A stretch of 64,000 nucleotides of DNA, from positions 21,038,501 through 21,102,500 of the forward strand of contig NC_088113.1 in NCBI RefSeq assembly GCF_036370855.1, written 5' to 3'. Positions 1 to 10,560 of this stretch are shown piece after piece. The notes below the pieces were generated by a model. It was not told the origin of the DNA. It saw only the letters and a program-made list of their open reading frames with translations, and ran no database searches. Made by a program: the position numbers and the translations under genes. Numbering within the stretch: position 1 is the first letter of the stretch; every line of letters starts with the position of its first letter. Source of the DNA: Dromaius novaehollandiae (Eukaryota; Chordata; Aves; Casuariiformes; Dromaiidae).

Positions 1-339
1 CAGGGGAGGGAAAGGGGACGGTTAGCCTCCAGGTTCATCGCATTTCAAATTAATTTGCAAAGTGAATAAAGGGGTGCAATGATGCAAAGCAGCTGCTGCC
101 CTTACCAGCTGGGAAGCTGAGCTGGGGTGTGTGCTGCAGGCTTGGCGTGGCTGGGCTCGGCGTTTCCTGAGGCTGGACCCACGTTTAGCACCACGGTAGG
201 TTTTGGAGCGTCTCCGGTTCCCAGTAGCCCCGGACAGTGCTGCCCAGCCGGGAGCAGGGGATGCTCTGGGGACTCTGCTGCTGCAGCGAGGCCCGGGGCA
301 GCCTGGAAGCCGCTGGGCTGGGTGCTCCCGGCTGGAGGC

Positions 340-625
340 TGGTGCTGGGGGCTGCCTGTGGGTGGGTGCTGGGGGCTGCCTGTGGGTGGGTGCTGGGGGC
401 TGCCTGGTGCTGGGGGCTTGGGGCTGCCTGGTGCTGGGGGCTCGGGGCTGCCTGGGGGTGGGTGCTGGAGGGCTGCCCGGGGCTGGGGCTGCCTGTGGGA
501 TAGGTGCTGGGGGCTGCCCGGGGCTGGGGGGCCGCTGGGGGTGGCCCGGGGGGTGGATACCGGGGGCCGCCCCGGGGTGGATGCTGGGGGTTGCCCGGGG
601 CTGGGGGCTGCCCGGGGCCCGGCGC
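340..625. repeat. G-rich minisatellite, ~24-bp unit
   Basis: Degenerate tandem units built on GGGTGCTGGGGGCTGCCTGT. The first three are near-identical with 24-bp spacing and later ones drift. The plus strand carries many runs of three to five G, so G-quadruplexes are possible. It accounts for the overlapping long open frames here. Confidence 0.8.
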
Positions 626-1282
626 GCGAGCGCGGCGCCGCGCGGTGCTTTGGCGCCCCCTGCTGGCCTCGGCGGTGCGCAGCGGGCGGCGGCCCAGCGC
701 GGTACCGGGCGAGGGGGGGGGACGGACTCGGGCGCGGTACCAGGCGGGGGGATGGACGGACCCGATCGCGGTCCCGGGGCGGCGGGATGGACGCGATGGC
801 GGTGGCAGGCTGCGGGGCTGCCCACCAGGGGTGGGGGCAAGGAGCAGTCCTGCGGGGTTCCCAGAAGCCGGCCGGCACAGCGGTGTCGTGAGTTTGCCCG
901 GGCTCAGGAGTGGTGATGGCAATGTGCAGAGGAAGAGATGGGCCTTCCCCCCGCCCCCCCCGAGGGGCCCCCAGACCCCACCGCTAGCTCAGGGTCCCGG
1001 TGCCACTTTCCCGGGCCGGGGATGCCGTGGTGCCAGGCCCGGGCCGGCTCGGGGCTCCTCACCCAGCGGCCGCAGCGCGATCCCGGGGGGCGGTCGAGGG
1101 AGCCGTTTCGCAGCCGTTCCTCCGGTGCCGGGAGACCAGCAGCAGCGCGAGGGTTAACCCTGCCTCCGCTCTCTCCGTGGCCGAACTCGAACTCGCGGCG
1201 TGCTCGTGCGGTGCCGGTGCTCGGGGATAACCTCGTGAGCGGCTGCGCTGCAGCGCGCGATGCCCCTGGGACAGAGCAGACC

Positions 1283-1289
1283 TATAAAA
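1283..1289 (+). promoter_or_regulatory. TATA-box-like motif
   Basis: TATAAAA in a CpG-rich block. No transcript start or exon is recognised downstream, so it may be fortuitous. Confidence 0.15.
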
Positions 1290-2068
1290 TGGAGCTGCGC
1301 GAGCCGCGGGGAAGTGCTGGGAAATGGTCGCGGCGGTTGCTGGGCCGGCGAGGCCGCACCGTGCCAGGTCCGGCTGCAGCGTGGGCTGGGAGCCGCGCGG
1401 GACTGCAGGGCCGGGGCACGTGCTGCACGGTCCAGGCGGCCGTGACGGTGCTGGGCCCAGAGGGAGGCAACTGCAGTGCAGAGACGGGCGACGTCTGCAC
1501 AGAACCGCTGGCAATTTCTGCACGTTAGAGGATGGGAAAAGCAGGGAAAGACTCATCCGTTCAGGAGCACAGCTGGAGTGGGCTTTGGTCAGAGGCGGGT
1601 GGGATTCACCTGGCCTGCGGGGCAGATGGGCTCCCTGTGCCCAGCATCCCTCCCTGCTGCGGATGGACAGCCACAGCCCGGCTCAGCTGTCCCGGTTGTT
1701 CCCTGTGTGCACGGACAAAGAAACGCCCAGCGAGATGGCAAGGCTTCGGGAGAGCGGCCGTGCTGGGGACATCCCTGCCCTGCAGCCACGGTCCCTCCCC
1801 TCCCGCGGGAACGGAGGCAGCGGCTCCCAGGGCAGCCGTCCCGGAGCTGGCTGCAGCCTCCTTCCCGGGGAGCCGGGCTGTCCCGCTCCCGGCACGGGAG
1901 GGCCCTGCCAGCCTCCCGGGGCGGCCCACGCATCTCTGACGGCTGCTCAAGCTTTGCAGCGCGCTCGCTCCCCCGCGGCGAGCGGGGCCGCGTTGGTGGG
2001 GGGCGGCGAGCTCTCGCTTCGCCTGCGCGCGGCGAGCAGGGCTGGGAGCGTCGCTTCCCCCCACTGTG

Positions 2069-2355
2069 GAGCTGCATCCCGCAGTGCTGCGGCCTGGGAT
2101 GCGCTCAGCCATTGCCTGCATCCCTATCCCCCCCCCCCCCTCGGTGCTGCAGAGCTGCATCCTGCAGCATCACGGCCTGGGATGCGCTCAGCCATTGCCT
2201 GCATCCCTACCTGCCCCCCCCCCGGTGCTGCAGAGCTGCATCCCGCAGCATCACGGCCTGGGATGCGCTCGGCCATTGCCTGCATCCCTATCCCCCCCCC
2301 CGGTGCTGCAGAGCTGCATCCCGCAGCATCACGGCCTGGGATGCGCTCAGCCAGC
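2069..2355. repeat. 81-bp minisatellite, 3.5 copies
   Basis: Units start at 2069, 2152, 2233 and 2311 with GAGCTGCATCC, share CGGCCTGGGATGCGCTC and end in a C-run of 9-14 bases followed by GGTGCTGCA. The unit length changes (83, 81, 78) mainly through the C-run. Copies are more than 90% alike by eye, so the array is fairly young. Confidence 0.9.
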
Positions 2356-4224
2356 GCGTCCTGGGTGAAACCAGCCCCGAGCCGGCCGTTCGGCATGGCG
2401 GGGCGCAGCCGTGCCCCGGGACGTCCCGGCAGCGGGCTCCCCCCGTGAGAGCCCAGCGGGTTATCGAGGGGCCCCGGGGCTCAGCTGGGGCTGGGGCAGG
2501 CGCCAGGGAGGGGGGGGTCGGGGCACAGCTGCCCCCGGCGGAAACGGGCCGCGAAAGCCCGCGGGGAGCCCAAACCGCGGTGGGCGTACGGTTGGCCTGG
2601 CCCAGCGCTGCGAGGGCCCCGGCTTCCCCCCGCGCCCGCTGTCCCGCCGAGATTAGCGCTCGGCTGGCTGCGCGCGGCCGGAAAAGCCGCTGGTGGGGGG
2701 CCGCCGGCCCGGAAACCCCAGGGAACAGCCCCGGAGCGGCCCCGGCCGCGGCGCTGCGGGGGGGCGGCCGGCAGCCTGCCGCCTTCCTGCCGGCCCCATC
2801 CCGAGCATCCCGCGCCGGAGCAGGAGGCCGGGGCGGCAGCGCCCAAGAGCGGCACCGCCGCAGCCCAGCTCCCCCGTAACTGGATGCGGTTGAGCGATGC
2901 TGCCCTGGCACCGGGGGGCTGGGAGAAATGATAGGAACAGGCAGCAGAAAACGTTAAGCGAGGAAATTCCTTTTGTCTCGAGAAAACAGCCCTTCAGAGC
3001 CTCTCTTCCTTCCCAAAATAGCTTTTGCAGCTACCCGAAAGGAGAGGGAATATTTTTGCAGGACAATATTTCAATAGATGGGGGTTTTTTTTTTAATTTA
3101 CCATAATCATGTGACAAAGCTTGTGAATGGACCGATACGTGGGAAAACAAATATGCAAACATTGTCCCTGGGTTTGCCAGCAGCACTCCCCATGCTGTTT
3201 TCCAAACACACAGCACAGCCTGTGTTTTTTACAGGTTCTGGTTACTCGTGCAGAGTTGCGTGCAATGCAATGCAGAAAAATGCGAAGTTGTCTGTAAGCT
3301 GGAAACGTGCGGTTAAAGCGGGGGCTGCAGGGAGCTCTGCAGCCGTCACCGTGCACGGCCGAAACTGGGACCAGCCCGGGCAGAGGGAGCTGTGGTGCTG
3401 TGTCGCAGCAGACTTGCAGCGTGCCACAGTCGGGGAATCACCTCGGATGTAGGCTGGAAACTACCTGAAAGCATCTTACCGGCCCCTCTCCCGGTGCTGC
3501 AGTCCCTCACGTCTGCTGTGGCTGCCGAATTCACCAGGGACGTGCCAGCGCCTCGGGAAGTGCCAGCGGTGGAAAGAGCACGCGCTGTAAGGGGAACCGC
3601 TCTCGGCTCAGCGCTGTGGGAGCAGCTTACACCGAACTCGGGCTGCCGAAAGGTGTTAGGAACGATAACGCTGGACGATTAGACAGCCCAGGCACAGGAG
3701 GGACCTCGGTGAACGTGGCATCTTCTTCTCGCTGTCCCTGTGGCCAGGTCGGGGCAGCCCTCTGCTTCCCAGCGAAGAGCTCGTCCTGCCATTAGACAAC
3801 CGAGTAGCCAAGCTGATGGTGCTCCGGGGGCTCGGGCAAGGAAATGGGCTGCATCTAACTGTGTTATTTCACACAAACTGCAGATTAAAGAGGTGTTCGC
3901 TAGAGCCCAGCACGCCCAACATTTGTCTAGTCACCCCCCTGAGATGGTTTTTCCCCCTTGCACAGAGGCAGATGCTTGATTGTTTAAGATTTAAAATCAA
4001 CTGCCACTTAGATACTTTTCCATACGGAGGCATGCTTGGGACAGATGCAATCAGTCCATTTCTCAGGACAAGCGGAGTGAGAGGCTTGGAAATGAACGTG
4101 AAGTGATTCATCAGGTTAGGAGCTCTCCTCACTTCTCTGTCCTGTTTGCTTGATCCTTCCAAGTGTGAAAACAATACTTTGCTTGCGTTCCTCTCTCTCA
4201 AAAAATCAGACTCTGATACGAATG

Positions 4225-4525
4225 GAGCAGGACATGAATGGGTTTATTTCTTTGCTATTTCAACACAAGCATCCCTATACCTCTGACAATAATTTCTCAC
4301 AATAGTATAAAAAAGAGGTGAATGGACCTGTAGCTGCTTCAAAACAGTTGTGGAAGTTTCAGGTTCTAAAGGACTGATGAGTCCTTCTGGGTCTTCACAC
4401 CACTGCTTGCTACAGTGTTGTCTTCTTTTACCAGGTTGTTGGAGGCAGCTAGGAAGGCGCAGATCTGCAGGCCCCTGAGAGCAATTAAACATCCTGGAGA
4501 GATGTCTGTTCTGGCCCATGCAGCT
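4225..4525 (-). other. COMMD7: COMMD7 3' UTR
   Basis: Sequence between the stop codon (4526-4528) and the inferred cleavage site about 20 bases past the AATAAA. No conserved element recognised. Confidence 0.55.
4243..4248 (-). terminator. COMMD7: COMMD7 poly(A) signal
   Basis: TTTATT on the plus strand is AATAAA on the minus strand, 278 bases past the COMMD7 stop codon. It is the first canonical hexamer on that strand after the stop and gives a short 3' UTR. Confidence 0.7.
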
Positions 4526-4602
4526 TCAGCTGAAGCTTTCCAGGCTGGTTTTGACCCGTTCCATCTCATGCAAAAAGCTGTAGAACTGGGGCAAAGTTAA
4601 CT
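4526..4602 (-). CDS. COMMD7: COMMD7 last coding exon
   Basis: 77 nt encoding (E)LTLPQFYSFLHEMERVKTSL then ESFS and TGA (4528-4526). Human ends ERVRTSMECFC, so only the last few residues differ. Acceptor TTTTCTAG. Confidence 0.95.
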
Positions 4603-7600
4603 CTAGAAAATAGAGGCATAAAATCTTAGATTTCAGGTTATGCTTCCAACACCGGAAAAGCCATTCTGGTGCTGTTGCAGAACAACTTACATTCACCTAA
4701 ACTAAGCTGGATTAGATATTCTGACTCTCGGCAGCTGTCTTTGCGCTAGCTGGACCGCACGGGGATCCCAGGCTAGGATTTTCATAACAGGGACTGACAC
4801 TTTGGCATATTATTTTTGTTTACTTTCTTCTTCTGCCACGCTACTTTCTGACTGCTTTTGACAGTTCCCTGGCATATCTACATTTACTTGTTCAAAGATG
4901 CAAAGACTGCTCCCAAATTAGCATTCCTAAACATTTCCCGGAGTGACGGCGGCGGGGAGAGGCCGGGGCTGGACGAGCCGCCAGCATCCACCCAGCGATG
5001 CTCTCGCAGTGACCCTGCCAGGTCTGCTCCCAAAGCTCCTCCGTCGCCACTAATGCCGCGGTCTTTCTGAGGTGCAACTCAGCTTTCACGTATTTAAGTA
5101 TTTGCTTCTCTTCTAGAACAGGTAACTTACCTATGTACACATTTTCCATTTGACTCCCTTTTTTGATCACCAGCTTCAGCTTGGGGGGAGAAAAAGCAGA
5201 GATGTTTTAATTAAGATAGGCCTGGTTCCAAGCATCGTGAAAAGACACTCTGCCCTGAGTTTTAGACAGCGTCGACTGCTGTAAGGCGTATGCATTTCTG
5301 ACTGACAGGCTTTTCGGGGAACGTCACTGTAGGAATAGATTCCTCAGGCATTGAGGGGTCTCTGGAGCTCCTCAGCAACGATCGTCCCCCCCGCCCCGAG
5401 ATCGCGTGACCTTTGCTAGACTGAGCTTTCTGCACAGCTTCTCGGAGTGGGCTGCGCTTCTGAGATACACGACGTCTTCAGAAAAGAAACGAATAGCAGC
5501 GTGCCTGCTTTCTGTTGGCAGCGGCACAGGGAAGGCGCGAGAACGTGCACCGTCGTGGGGCCTGGTCCTGTGAACCTGGCTTTCTTCTGTCCCCTCTCGA
5601 GCCAGTGCTTCCCACACGCCTGGTCTCAGACTGGGCCTTAACTGCACTAGAACCTGAACTCTCTGATGTGGGAGATTTACCTGTAAGAAGATACTTCCCA
5701 CTTTTTCCAGTTCACTGCTCCCGGCAGTCACTGTGAGGCAGAAAGAGGAGAAGGGAGATAACCCGTTACCTAAACTGTGAAATAAAAAGTTCTTGCGGCC
5801 GAGAGCTGCTGTTGCGTCTCGGTCCCTGCGTTCTGCAGGCCTCCCACCCCACTCAGTGTGTGTTTTAGCTCTGTTACCTCCAAACTTCCACTCCATGTCT
5901 ATCAGCTGGTTAATCATCAGTGTCTGACCAACAGCCAGGCGCGTTAGAGCGGGGGAATTCAGCTTCCACTGCAAGAGCAACAGACACAGAGCGATCCGCT
6001 GAGAACGGCCTCCACTTAGGTCACTTGGCGTTTCAGCATAAACCCGAAGCCAGGCAGAATCAGGGTAAAGCGCAAAGTGGATGTGTGTAAAGGGACAAGC
6101 TAATGCAGACAGGAGGACGCTCAAAGATGCTTGAGTCCTGCTAGGACCTCCATCTGCCTTGTCGCTTCTGGAAATCAAACGTTTTGGTTCGTTTGTTTGT
6201 TTTATCACTGGTTCAGTATCACAATATCTGTGCAAAAAGTCATGTGTTCATGTAACTGCATAATCCCTGGCCTCGAAGCATGCGAAGGAGAAAAGCAATC
6301 AAAAGAAAGCTACGCAGAATTACAGGAGTCAGTAAACCTGTGCGGTACAGGCCACTCCGAACCAGAGGTATCGTTAGACAAAGTGTTTCTTATCAGTCAT
6401 CCTAGGATCTTCAGTTCAGGAGCCTGAGCTGGTTTTGAAGCAATCGCCCAAGGTGCTGGTACACCTCCTTATCACATTGAGGTTTTATAAGCTCCCACTC
6501 CAAGACTGTTATTTTGTTAATTTAGAAACAAAAAAATATTAATACCTGTTCTGCAAAATAACTGGCTTTCTCTTCACTGAGTCCTGTGGGAGAAACCACA
6601 TGAGATTACTAAATGATAAATATTAATTAGCTTTTATTTAGTGAAAGTCAGGTGACCTACCTAGAGCGATAAAATCTGCCCGGACTTGTTCGGAAGACAG
6701 ATTCCTCTTCAGGGCACCTGAATAAACAACGCAAAGGAGAAAAATCAGTTTTTCCCGCGTCAAAACAGTCTTTACTGAGTCAAATAAATGGAGAGATGGA
6801 GACACTGCAATAGGAGGACTCTGTTCTTGGACTGTGTTTTGAAACAAACCGCAGTTCACCCAAATAGGAAATACGATTGCATCTGCTGGTATCGTTGCAG
6901 ATGCCAGTGCTTTAAAAGTCAGGCCCACGTTTAAGTGCCTGAGAGAGAGAGATTTCATTGCAGGTATCCATGGCGACAGCAGCAGCAGCCTTGTTTTGAA
7001 GTTACGGCTCCTGCTCCTAGAGAAGCTTTGCTTGTTAAAGCAAAACCGTTAAGGCTGGCAGGCTACTAATTTGACCTACCTGCTGTGTTTTGGATTATGG
7101 GTGGGAACATGTGCGGTGAGGCTTCCCCCGCTGCGCCTGCCTCCTTTGTTCTGGGGCGGGATCTGCTCTCCAAAGGCAGGAGCAGGAATCTCGTAAATTC
7201 AGGGGCCGCCGGCCCCGCGTGGCTTTGCAGCCGTGCGGCACGTAGGCAGAGTTATCCGCTGTGATGCGTTCTGGTGTGTCCACAGCATCCCAGGGCTAAC
7301 CAGGAGTTACAGACGGACTGGAGCGAGTGCACATAAACAGGGACTATGGGGCGAGACGACGTGTGCCTGCTCCAGAGGCGGGAAGGGGGAAATGCCGATT
7401 CCAGATTAAATGCCTACCGGGCAGTTGTAGGAAAGGGAACTATTCAGAGCTTCTCCTGGACAGAGGAATGGCCCCAAGTAGTAGAATGAAAGTTGAGACC
7501 TGAAAAAAGTTGTGCGTGGCTGCGTGGAGAGCTATGGGAAACGCAGGCCGGAAGGGTACTGGTAAGAAGACTGTGAATAACGGGCAGGATCGATGGGACG

Positions 7601-10328
7601 AACTCGCAGCGGAGGTGGTTGGCGCATTATGCTGTCAACCGGCAGCCCTGCCATCACAGTAACCTCACACAGTGCCAGAGCCAGGCCGGGGCGTTCAAAG
7701 CGAATCCCCCCCCCCCGCCTCGCTATTTATGAATGAGAAATTGCAGGACACCTAAGTGTTTTTCTAAAGCAAGGCTTCAAGGACAGATGTCTCATTTACG
7801 TGACCTGGCACTATGCTGGTTTCCAGCCTGCTCTAGAGAGGTGTGAATACTGTCTCCTCTGTCTCAAGCAGCACTTTGTTCTTGTGGGAATTACGGTACT
7901 GGGTCACTTAGATGCTAACTCCCACAAATAGTTAGTGCCAACATAAGTTTGAACTGGTGTAACAAAATGTGGATTTATAGGTTAGATCAATCTCTGTTAC
8001 TGTGACACAATGTTGTGCATGCCTTTAATAAACAGATATTTAAGTCAGTTTAGTTAAAGCTGTGAAACCTGTGTGCAGGTTCTCTAAAGAAGACAAAGTC
8101 TGACTCAATAAAAGGGATACTTCAACAGGAAAGCGATTTTGGGATTTTTGCCAATTCATTTTTGATTCTTAAATACTAAGTCATTTATTAGCTACCATTA
8201 ATGCTTATTGTGCAAATCAAATGCACCGTATTTCTGAAGACATATGGACTTCAGCAGCGTGCAGGAATGGGCACAACAGTTTGGTCGCAGGGTAGTACAT
8301 GCACACATATTACTTACCGTTCGGTACCAGAAGAATACTTTTGACGATGTTTTTCAGAGGGCCTAAGCTGATTTTATTCATGGTAGCAAAGTCTGAGAGC
8401 TGGGTCAGAAACCTTTCCACCTGACCAAGAGAAAAAGCAGGAATATAATCTCATTTCTGCCTGTGTCTCACCGGAGCGCTGCAGTGAACCGCGTCCGGGT
8501 GCTCTGCGCGTGCCTTACCTCCTTGGGCTCCGTCAGAAAGCGGAAGAGCACTTCGGTCAGCGCCGAGAATTGCTGTGAAGGAACAGGACAGCGTTACGGA
8601 GCTGGGCATCGGCAGGGTACGTTGCTCAGCCCCCGCCAGTCCCCATCGCCACCGCAAAATGGCAGTGGTAACGCACCTCAATGCAGCTAACTGGGAGCTG
8701 CTGCTCTGTGCTGCCTGGTCCCCAAACCTGCCTAATGGGAGACGATGGGAACGCCTACTGTTGTGTTTCATAAACCCACGGAGTAACCCAGCTAGCCTGG
8801 GGAGGGAGAAGAACTGGTTAAAGCCGCTGGCCCGTGCAGGCCACGACCGCGGGGCTCCCTGGGGTGATGCTGCCCGTGAGTCCCATCCTGCGCTCGTAGC
8901 TGGCCTTGCACCAGGTCATCTGACTGCAGTCGGCTGTAGCCGCACTCTGTGACGAAGGTGACACTGGGGTTTGCTGCACCCACGGGTCTGGTGAACGTGG
9001 GTCTGATGTAACCCATGGTTCAAGCAAGCTCAGGCGAAAAATCTGCACGTCTTCCACTAACGGCAGCGTGAGCGGAATCAGCCTCTGAGAGGAGGTGGCA
9101 CACGGTGGCGGGCTGGCTACGAGGGCACGTGCGCACCGAGCCCGCGAGCACTGACTGCGGACGAGAGGGAGGCTTGTTCTGCACCCACGCGCGTGCCGGT
9201 GCCAACCCAAACGCTGTGCAGAGCAAAGCGGCGTGCGGTGGGAACCTCTCACTTAAAGGGTGAGAGACACGAGCATCTCCATCCCCTACACGCCTTGCTC
9301 AGCGCCCGTAGCCCGAAAAGGCAGTTCCCAAAGTGCGCGGGGGCTTTCCCCGCCGTGCCGTGCCGTGCCGTGCCGTGCGAGCCGGCGGGGCTGTGGCACG
9401 TCCCAGGGCCTGGATCCGTGCGCGGGCAGCATGTGGGCACAGGGCAAATACCTCGAAGCAAAGATGAGCTCAAACAAGAGGAGCCGCTGTTTGCTCCTGC
9501 TGCAGGCTGAGACCTGGGGGGGTCCCCGGCACCAGGGCCTGCCAGGCCCCCGGGCACCGCTGGTACCAGTACCGGGGCCGTACCGGGCTGCGGGGCCTGC
9601 CAAGCCCCCGGGCACTGCCGGTACCAGTACCGGGGCCGTACCAGGACGCAGGGCCTGCCAGGCCATGGGGCACCACCAGTACTGGTACTAGGGCCGTACC
9701 GGGGCATGGGGCCTGCTAGGCCATGGGGCACCGCTGGTGCCAGTACCGGGGCCGCACCAAGGCATGGGGCCTGCCAGGCCCTGCGGCACTGCCGGTACCA
9801 GTACCGGGGCTGTCCCAGGGCACGAGGCCTGCTAGGCCCCCGGGCACTGCTGGTACCGGTACCAGGCTGTGCCGGGGCGCGTGGCCTGCCAGGCCGTGGG
9901 GCACCGCTGGTACCAGTACCGGGGCCATATAGGGGTGCAGCGCCTGCCAGGCCCCTGGGCACCGCCGGTACTGGTACCGGGGCTGTACCAGGATGTGGGG
10001 CCTGCCAGGCCACGGGGCACCACCGTCACCAGTACCGGGGCTGTCCCAGGGCCTGCTAGGCCCCCGGGCACCGCTGGTACCGGTACCGGGGCCGTCCCGG
10101 GGCGCAGTCTGGGTCCGCCCCGGATCCCGCGCCCGCTGCGGCCTGGGGCAGCTCGGCGGCGGCCGCTCCGGCCTGCTCCTCCCCGCGCCGCGGCCGCGGG
10201 CCCCCGCCGCTCCCCCGGCCCCCCCGGCCCCCCCGGCCCCGCACCTCGGCGCTGAGCTGGTTCAGGTTGTGCATGTCGGCGCTGACGGCCTCCGGCAGCG
10301 GGTCGCGGGTGAAGTTGAGCAGCCCCAT
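4526..10328 (-). CDS. COMMD7: COMMD7, COMM domain-containing protein 7 (9 coding exons)
   Basis: The joined exons 10328-10245, 8572-8519, 8420-8318, 6717-6661, 6583-6546, 5968-5878, 5730-5681, 5179-5131 and 4602-4526 total 603 nt, 200 residues plus stop, the same length as human COMMD7. Every junction is GT-AG with matching phase. The start follows the family pattern MGxLxxTxDPxPEAV. Residues 1-130 form the N-terminal helical domain; about 133-200 form the COMM domain, including GQTLMINQLIDMEWKFG and GSSELEKVGSIFLQ. COMMD proteins form the decameric ring of the Commander complex with CCDC22 and CCDC93, which recycles membrane cargo from endosomes. COMMD7 is also reported to dampen NF-kappaB output. 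The C-terminus ends SLESFS where human ends SMECFC. It lies head-to-head with DNMT3B, as in mammals. Confidence 0.96.
5131..5179 (-). CDS. COMMD7: COMMD7 coding exon 8 (COMM domain)
   Basis: 49 nt encoding LKLVIKKGSQMENVYI, human LKLVVKKGNQTENVYI. Acceptor CCCCAAG after a pyrimidine tract, donor GTAAGT. Confidence 0.95.
5681..5730 (-). CDS. COMMD7: COMMD7 coding exon 7 (COMM domain)
   Basis: 50 nt encoding (V)TAGSSELEKVGSIFLQ, human VTSGSSELEKVGSIFLQ. Acceptor CTCACAG, donor GTAAAT, ends in phase 0. Confidence 0.96.
5878..5968 (-). CDS. COMMD7: COMMD7 coding exon 6 (COMM domain start)
   Basis: 91 nt. It encodes WKLNSPALTRLAVGQTL followed by MINQLIDMEWKFG, the best conserved block of the protein. 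Acceptor TTGCAG, donor GTAACA. Confidence 0.96.
6546..6583 (-). CDS. COMMD7: COMMD7 coding exon 5
   Basis: A 38-nt exon, (G)LSEEKASYFAEQ, matching human GLSEEKATYFSEK. Acceptor CCCACAG, donor GTATTA. Confidence 0.93.
6661..6717 (-). CDS. COMMD7: COMMD7 coding exon 4
   Basis: 57 nt encoding (G)ALKRNLSSEQVRADFIAL, matching human GALKKSLTAKQVQADFITL. Acceptor TTCAG, donor GTAGGT; starts and ends in phase 1. Confidence 0.95.
8318..8420 (-). CDS. COMMD7: COMMD7 coding exon 3
   Basis: 103 nt encoding VERFLTQLSDFATMNKISLG and ending IVKSILLVPN plus one base. Acceptor TTGGTCAG, donor GTAAGT. Part of the helical N-domain. Confidence 0.96.
8519..8572 (-). CDS. COMMD7: COMMD7 coding exon 2
   Basis: 18 codons, QFSALTEVLFRFLTEPKE, nearly identical to human. 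Acceptor CACAG, donor GTAAGG, phase 0 at both ends. Confidence 0.96.
9530..10105. repeat. 57-bp minisatellite in COMMD7 intron 1, ~10 copies
   Basis: Units of about 57 bp carry GGGCCTGCCAGGCC and GGTACCAGTACCGGGGC, spaced regularly from about 9535 to 10050. GGTACC and GTACCAGTAC give short palindromes in each unit. The array ends about 140 bp from coding exon 1, inside the first intron and touching the CpG island. Confidence 0.92.
10245..10328 (-). CDS. COMMD7: COMMD7 coding exon 1
   Basis: 28 codons from ATG (10328-10326) to NLNQLSAE, ending in phase 0 at GAG/GTGCGG. Human has PEAVGGDMQQLNQLGAQ at the same place. A short exon inside the CpG island. Confidence 0.95.
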
Positions 10329-10560
10329 GGCCGCCCGCCCCGCTCGGCCCGCCCCGGCTCGGCCTCCCGCCGCAGCCTGAGCATTGGCAGACGCACTTTC
10401 CGCCCCGCCGCCGCCGCTGCCGCCCCGCGCCCCCGGCCCGCTGCCACCGCCACCGCCGCCGCCGCCGACCCCCGGCCGGGCACCGAGCTGCCCCACGGGG
10501 CTGGGCCTGCACCCGGGGCGGCCGGGCCTGGGCAGCCCGCAGGGGTGCCGGCGCCCGGGC
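10329..10560 (-). promoter_or_regulatory. COMMD7: COMMD7 CpG-island promoter
   Basis: CpG-dense sequence directly upstream of the COMMD7 ATG. A CCAAT box on the minus strand (plus-strand ATTGG at 10383-10387) lies 55 bases before the start codon, next to an ETS-like GCGGAAAG (plus 10396-10403). There is no TATA box, which suits a housekeeping promoter. The start site is not determined. Confidence 0.65.

Larger units (their letters stand above)
1..4242. other. GC-rich intergenic region left of COMMD7
   Basis: I recognise no exon here. Open frames are long but low-complexity (Pro/Gly/Ala/Arg-rich), as expected of GC-rich DNA. The first 3 kb is CpG-dense in blocks (about 590-900, 1000-1480, 1790-2080, 2400-2890) and holds two minisatellites listed separately. 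From about 2900 the base composition becomes ordinary. In mammals the neighbour on this side is NOL4L on the minus strand, so the CpG blocks could belong to its 5' end; that is inference from synteny. A splice-donor-like site on the minus strand (CAGCTG/GTAAGG, boundary at 106) would fit an upstream noncoding exon but is weak evidence. Confidence 0.5.

Noticed and set aside
22-2911. Overlapping long frames in the first 3 kb
   Set aside because: Low-complexity translations of minisatellites and CpG blocks; all six frames are open, with no splice or family support.
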